Shown: positions 36,226-39,607 of the stretch, piece after piece
Position numbering within the stretch: the first letter of the stretch is position 1
Layout: each line of letters opens with the position of its first letter
Assembly (NCBI GenBank): GCA_937921555.1
Contig: CAKZUV010000333.1
Location: 1-39,607 of the forward strand
From: an uncultured Saprospiraceae bacterium
GTDB taxonomy: Bacteria > Bacteroidota > Bacteroidia > Chitinophagales > Saprospiraceae
DNA length: 39,607 nt
Direction: 5' to 3'
Notes under the pieces: model-generated
The model's input: only the letters and a program-made list of their open reading frames with translations
Databases searched by the model: none
Told to the model about the DNA's origin: nothing
Position numbers and translations under genes: made by a program

Positions 36226-36639
36226 ATGCTTCCCTTTCATTACGCTTTCAAGATTAAAGACATTGCCAGCACCCGCTCCTTTTACGTGGATATTCTGGGT
36301 TGTGAAGAAGGTCGTTCGACCGATACCTGGATAGATTTTGATTTTTTTGGTCATCAACTTTCTGCCCACATCAGTGACCAAAGACCACCTTTGGATTATT
36401 GTGGAAAAGTGGATGGTGTAAAAGTACCCATTCCGCATTTTGGCGCGTTATTGTCGATTGCTGAATTTACGCGTATTCAGGAACGGCTGGAAAAGAATGA
36501 GATCTCCTTTATTGTGCCGCCACAGACGCGTTATTCCGGCTTACCCGCGGAGCAGCGAACGATGTTTTTTCTGGATTTCAGTGGAAATCCGATTGAGCTG
36601 AAAGCTTTCAGAGATATAGAGAAAGTTTTTGCGAAATAA
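36226..36639 (+). CDS. VOC-superfamily (glyoxalase/bleomycin-resistance fold) protein
   Basis: 137 residues, cytoplasmic. Two beta-alpha-beta-beta-beta halves are visible: FHYAFKIKDIASTRSFYVDILGC at the N-terminus (split: FHYAFKI, then STRSFYVDILG) and PHFGALLSIAEFTRIQERL in the second half, closing with MFFLDFSGNPIELKAF. Likely metal ligands are His5, His48, His71 and Glu124, the usual VOC positions. The family includes glyoxalase I, dioxygenases and antibiotic-binding proteins; the activity cannot be read from sequence. It is a single-gene unit with its own promoter and ends 5 bp before a hairpin-bearing gap shared with the convergent SdrD-like gene. Confidence 0.9.
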   Translation: MLPFHYAFKIKDIASTRSFYVDILGCEEGRSTDTWIDFDFFGHQLSAHISDQRPPLDYCGKVDGVKVPIPHFGALLSIAEFTRIQERLEKNEISFIVPPQTRYSGLPAEQRTMFFLDFSGNPIELKAFRDIEKVFAK

Positions 36640-36644
36640 TTACC

Positions 36645-36679
36645 AAAAAAGCCATCCCGAAAGTTAATTCGGGATGGCT
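36645..36679 (-). terminator. Rho-independent terminator, strong on the minus strand
   Basis: A perfect 12-bp stem, AGCCATCCCGAA (36650-36661) with TTCGGGATGGCT (36668-36679), and a six-base loop. On the minus strand it is followed by a run of six T (36650-36645). It lies 26 bp after the stop of the convergent minus-strand gene and probably also ends the VOC transcript from the other side. Confidence 0.85.
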
Positions 36680-36705
36680 CAGTTCGTTAAAAAAGTTATT
36701 CGATT

Positions 36706-39607
36706 TTATTCATTAGCAATAATAAAAGTCTTAGAACTACCCTTTCCGCCTCCTATCATGTTAAGATGGTAAGAGCCTGCCGGTAAATCAGTTATATCAA
36801 ATTGCAATAAATTTATATCATCCCGCACGGTACCTATGCTCAGTTGCTTGAGAATACGTCCTTGCATATCAATTACCTGAATTTGTGTTTCGTCAGCATT
36901 AGAATAGAATTTTACATTTATCACTCCCAGGTTACTACTGGTTGGATTAGGATATAATTCTAATTTATAATCAACGGAACAATCTGTATTCACATTAATA
37001 ATCTTTGAATATTCAAAGCTGCCATCTAAATCTACCATCTTTAAACGATAATAGTTAAAATTGCCAGCAGTTTTGTCAGTATAGGTATACCAAACGCCTG
37101 AGGCAGGTCCACCTGTTCCTTTGATTGTTTCAATCGAACTAAATAATCGTCCATCGCCGCTGCGTTCAACTTCATAGTGAGAAAAATTCTCTTCCGTTTC
37201 TGCATTCCATTTCAGGTTCGTGTGACAACCACTTGCTTGCCCAGAAAAATGGGTTAACGTTACTGGAAGTACAACAAGTGCTTGAAAATCTTCCACTTCA
37301 CCGTTCGTTTTTCCTCCTTCAAAATCAGTAGATACAAAAGGATTGTCATCTGCCCGTAGTCTTACGTTGACCGTACTTCCAACGGTAGCTGGTGCAGTGA
37401 TGGTAACAACTGCGATAGCTGGACTAGCCGTTACCTGCGAACCAGTATGGAAGTCATCATAAATTCCATCTTCGTTCCAGTCAATCCACATTCCGTAGAA
37501 TACGAGATCTGCCTGAGCTGAGTTTACCGTAATATTTACATCGTAGGTAGCACCTGCTTCGGCAAGTAGCGGAAACTGACCTGGTGCTGAACCGAAAGTA
37601 ATCGCATCATCAAATTGGTCTCCTTCACTATTTGGGCTACTCGGTTGAGCGATTTCAAAGTTGGTATTGGTTCCTAACCAAACATCAGTTGCACCATCCA
37701 ATACATCATCATCGTTAGCATCTGATACCGCACGGTGCCATACTACTGGGTAAGCAATTGGAGCATCACCATAATCTCGTTTTACATCTAAAACAGAGAT
37801 CACTAAAGTAGCATCTTCACAAGCCATATCTACGGTTGCATCATCACAAGTGGTGTAAGGAACGTTGACGTTTCCTACAAAACCAGGGGCTGGTGTGAAG
37901 CTATAGGTACCATCACTATTCAAAGTGATTTCACCCGCATTTGCAACAAAAACCCCTATGTCATTTGTACCGCCAACAATAGTAGGCATACCAACGGTAC
38001 CTGGCGTATCTCCCTTGCCGTCACCATCGGTATCAACTAAGAAGTCAGTAATGGATTGAGCATCCAATTCGCTATCGGTATCATTGATAGATACATCATT
38101 ACTTACCGTTACTCCAGCATCGGTTACTGCTGCATCATCATTTGCGAAAGTAGTATTCTCCGTATCTGGTAATACATTAATAATCAATTCGGTATCATCA
38201 CAAACAGCTGGTGCGTCTGCATTACAAATCGTGTAAGGCTGCGTAACAATTCCTGTAAAGCCAGTTACTGGTGTAAAGGAATAAGTTCCATCTGAATTAA
38301 GTGTCAAGGTACCAGCATCTGATACTGGATTTCCGTCTTCATCGACTCCTGCTACGGTTGTATTAGTTAAGGTAGTGGTAACGGCAGGGTTTAGATCGTC
38401 GGGATCTAAATCATTGGCCATCACATTACCTGTTCCTGTTTGATCTTGTAACACAGTGTTTACATCTGGATTAGCGATCACTAAAGTATTCTCGGCGGTA
38501 ATCTCTGGGAATACTTCGATGTAAACTGTTGAAGTATCACAGACTACCGGCGATCCATCATCACATACCTCATATTCAAATTGAGTCGTACCGGTAAATC
38601 CTGTTGCAGGAGTGAAGGTATAACTACCATCACTGTTTAAAACAACCACTCCATCTGCTGTATTCATTCCTCCGTTGGTATCATTCAAAGCAAAGGTTTG
38701 ATTGTTGCCTTCTTGATCTACATCGTTGGTACTAACATCTGCACTTACGGGTGTTTCAAAAGGTGTATTATTAAAATCGTCCGTAGATGCTGTTTTGTTC
38801 GTACTTATAAATCCGAAGTCATAAGAAGCTTCAATCGTTTCTAATGTTGGATTTGCATCAGCTAAAGTATTGGCGGCACCTTGCGATGCATTGGCCACTA
38901 CTCCTGTTGGATCATCAGAATCTTCCGTATCATTTCCGTTAGAATTGACATCATTTGTAGTGGTAATATATCCAGTCGGTGCAGCTGCACTAATCGTGTA
39001 AACTACGGTTCCACTTGCTGCGTAATCTTCATCCAGCAATAGGTTGCCGAAGGTATAATGACCGTTTACGTCGGTTGTATCTACGATCGTAATTTCTGGT
39101 GTACCGTCTCCATTGTAATCAATTTCCAACGTCACTAGTACTCCTTCTATTCCCATCTCGCCTACATCCTGGATTCCATCTTCATTGATATCATTCCAGA
39201 CGAAGTTACCTAAACTCGCGCCTTCTTCATAATAACCGAAATCAACGTCCATTACATCACCTGCACTCGCATCCACGGTGGTACTTGAAGGCTCGCTATC
39301 GGTTCCTTCACTGTGCCAGTAACCTAACAAAGTGTCATTTACATCTTCCACAGAAACCGTATAAATTCCTGCTGGAATATTTGCAAAACTATAGTCTCCG
39401 CTGGCATCCGTTGTCGTTGTGGCGATGATATTACCTAACGCATCTGTTAAGTTAACCGTCACTCCTGCAAACATCGTCGTTTCTGTTCCGTCCAAAGTGC
39501 CATCGGCATTTGTGTCTTCCCAGATACTTCCGCTGATTGCTACCGGTGCAGTCGCTGCATAGCCAAAATCCTGATCTAAATTGATTCCCGCCGTAGCAGA
39601 TAAATCA
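36706..39607 (-). CDS. SdrD-B / cadherin-like / GEVED surface protein with class-A T9SS tail (5'-truncated)
   Basis: The frame is open to the window end (966 visible residues plus TAA), so the N-terminus is missing; the first start-like codon (TTG at 39495) lies inside a repeat. Visible order, numbered from the window edge: the tail of one SdrD-B-like domain, a full one (about 10-115; GSIWEDTNADGTLDGTE ... YSFANIPAGIYTVSV ... VDFGY) and a third (about 118-265; LGNFVWNDINEDGIQD ... YDFGF); three cadherin-like/Big_9 domains marked by NSDGSYTFTPATGFTG or NSDGTYSFTP (about 268-365, 366-470, 470-600); an RDYGDAPIAYP segment; a GEVED domain (about 690-768; WIDWNEDGIYDDF ... GEVEDF); VTLTHFSGQASGC, a linker typical before T9SS tails; and a class-A sorting domain (about 880-966; LYPNPTSSN ... 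LPAGSYHLNMIGGG). SdrD-B domains bind Ca2+ and form rod-like stalks. Probably an exported, surface-attached structural protein. Confidence 0.92.
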   Translation of the reverse strand, partial: DLSATAGINLDQDFGYAATAPVAISGSIWEDTNADGTLDGTETTMFAGVTVNLTDALGNIIATTTTDASGDYSFANIPAGIYTVSVEDVNDTLLGYWHSEGTDSEPSSTTVDASAGDVMDVDFGYYEEGASLGNFVWNDINEDGIQDVGEMGIEGVLVTLEIDYNGDGTPEITIVDTTDVNGHYTFGNLLLDEDYAASGTVVYTISAAAPTGYITTTNDVNSNGNDTEDSDDPTGVVANASQGAANTLADANPTLETIEASYDFGFISTNKTASTDDFNNTPFETPVSADVSTNDVDQEGNNQTFALNDTNGGMNTADGVVVLNSDGSYTFTPATGFTGTTQFEYEVCDDGSPVVCDTSTVYIEVFPEITAENTLVIANPDVNTVLQDQTGTGNVMANDLDPDDLNPAVTTTLTNTTVAGVDEDGNPVSDAGTLTLNSDGTYSFTPVTGFTGIVTQPYTICNADAPAVCDDTELIINVLPDTENTTFANDDAAVTDAGVTVSNDVSINDTDSELDAQSITDFLVDTDGDGKGDTPGTVGMPTIVGGTNDIGVFVANAGEITLNSDGTYSFTPAPGFVGNVNVPYTTCDDATVDMACEDATLVISVLDVKRDYGDAPIAYPVVWHRAVSDANDDDVLDGATDVWLGTNTNFEIAQPSSPNSEGDQFDDAITFGSAPGQFPLLAEAGATYDVNITVNSAQADLVFYGMWIDWNEDGIYDDFHTGSQVTASPAIAVVTITAPATVGSTVNVRLRADDNPFVSTDFEGGKTNGEVEDFQALVVLPVTLTHFSGQASGCHTNLKWNAETEENFSHYEVERSGDGRLFSSIETIKGTGGPASGVWYTYTDKTAGNFNYYRLKMVDLDGSFEYSKIINVNTDCSVDYKLELYPNPTSSNLGVINVKFYSNADETQIQVIDMQGRILKQLSIGTVRDDINLLQFDITDLPAGSYHLNMIGGGKGSSKTFIIANE

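Noticed and set aside
39493-39495. TTG as the start of the SdrD-like gene
   Set aside because: The same frame continues to the window edge with SdrD-B sequence (GSIWEDTNADGT), so the start is outside the window.

Overview
The window reads as a chromosomal segment of a Bacteroidota bacterium, probably of the Saprospiria (Lewinella-like) type. Four kinds of evidence support this: several proteins end in type IX secretion system (T9SS) sorting domains of both class A and class B; a PorP/SprF-family outer-membrane protein is present; four promoters carry the phylum's TAnnTTTG -7 motif or close variants; and SprB/HYR-type adhesin repeats dominate the coding sequence. The phylum is well supported. 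The class is an inference.

Layout. (1) 1-17118 (+): the 3' 17 kb of a giant surface adhesin whose 5' end lies outside the window. It has HYR-like repeats, two Ig-like domains, eleven copies of a five-module SprB-type higher-order repeat and a class-B (CHU_C) T9SS tail. (2) 17152-19311 (-): a two-gene unit, a T9SS-exported alpha/beta-hydrolase followed by a small multi-helix membrane protein. (3) 19422-20402 (+): a TPR lipoprotein, divergent from the hydrolase. (4) 20403-20665: a repeat-rich intergenic region (REP-like hairpin plus an octanucleotide tandem repeat that abuts the next start codon). (5) 20666-21274 (+): a HAD phosphatase. (6) 21261-27504 (-): a 1517-aa beta-helix/SprB/dockerin/cohesin-like secreted protein, then a PQQ-type sugar dehydrogenase, both with class-A T9SS tails. 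(7) 28101-34421 (+): a 2106-aa class-B T9SS adhesin with a plant-like LRR head and 25 small cysteine-paired modules of two types. (8) 34899-35849 (-): a PorP/SprF protein, possibly with a small upstream ORF. (9) 36226-36639 (+): a VOC/glyoxalase-fold protein. (10) 36706-39607 (-): the 3' part of an SdrD-B/cadherin-like/GEVED T9SS protein, cut by the window end.

Together this is a cell-surface and secretome island. Six genes encode proteins for T9SS export (two class B, four class A), and a PorP/SprF partner of the kind that handles class-B cargo lies between them. No T9SS core genes (porK/L/M/N, sov/sprA, porV) are present, so export must depend on machinery encoded elsewhere. No RNA genes, CRISPR arrays, IS elements or phage genes were seen. 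The most unusual content is the repeat architecture: a nested five-module x eleven-copy array in the giant protein, and a lattice of small two-cysteine GCDS modules interleaved with a second Trp-containing module in the 2106-aa protein. All domain names come from reading motifs by eye; no searches were run.
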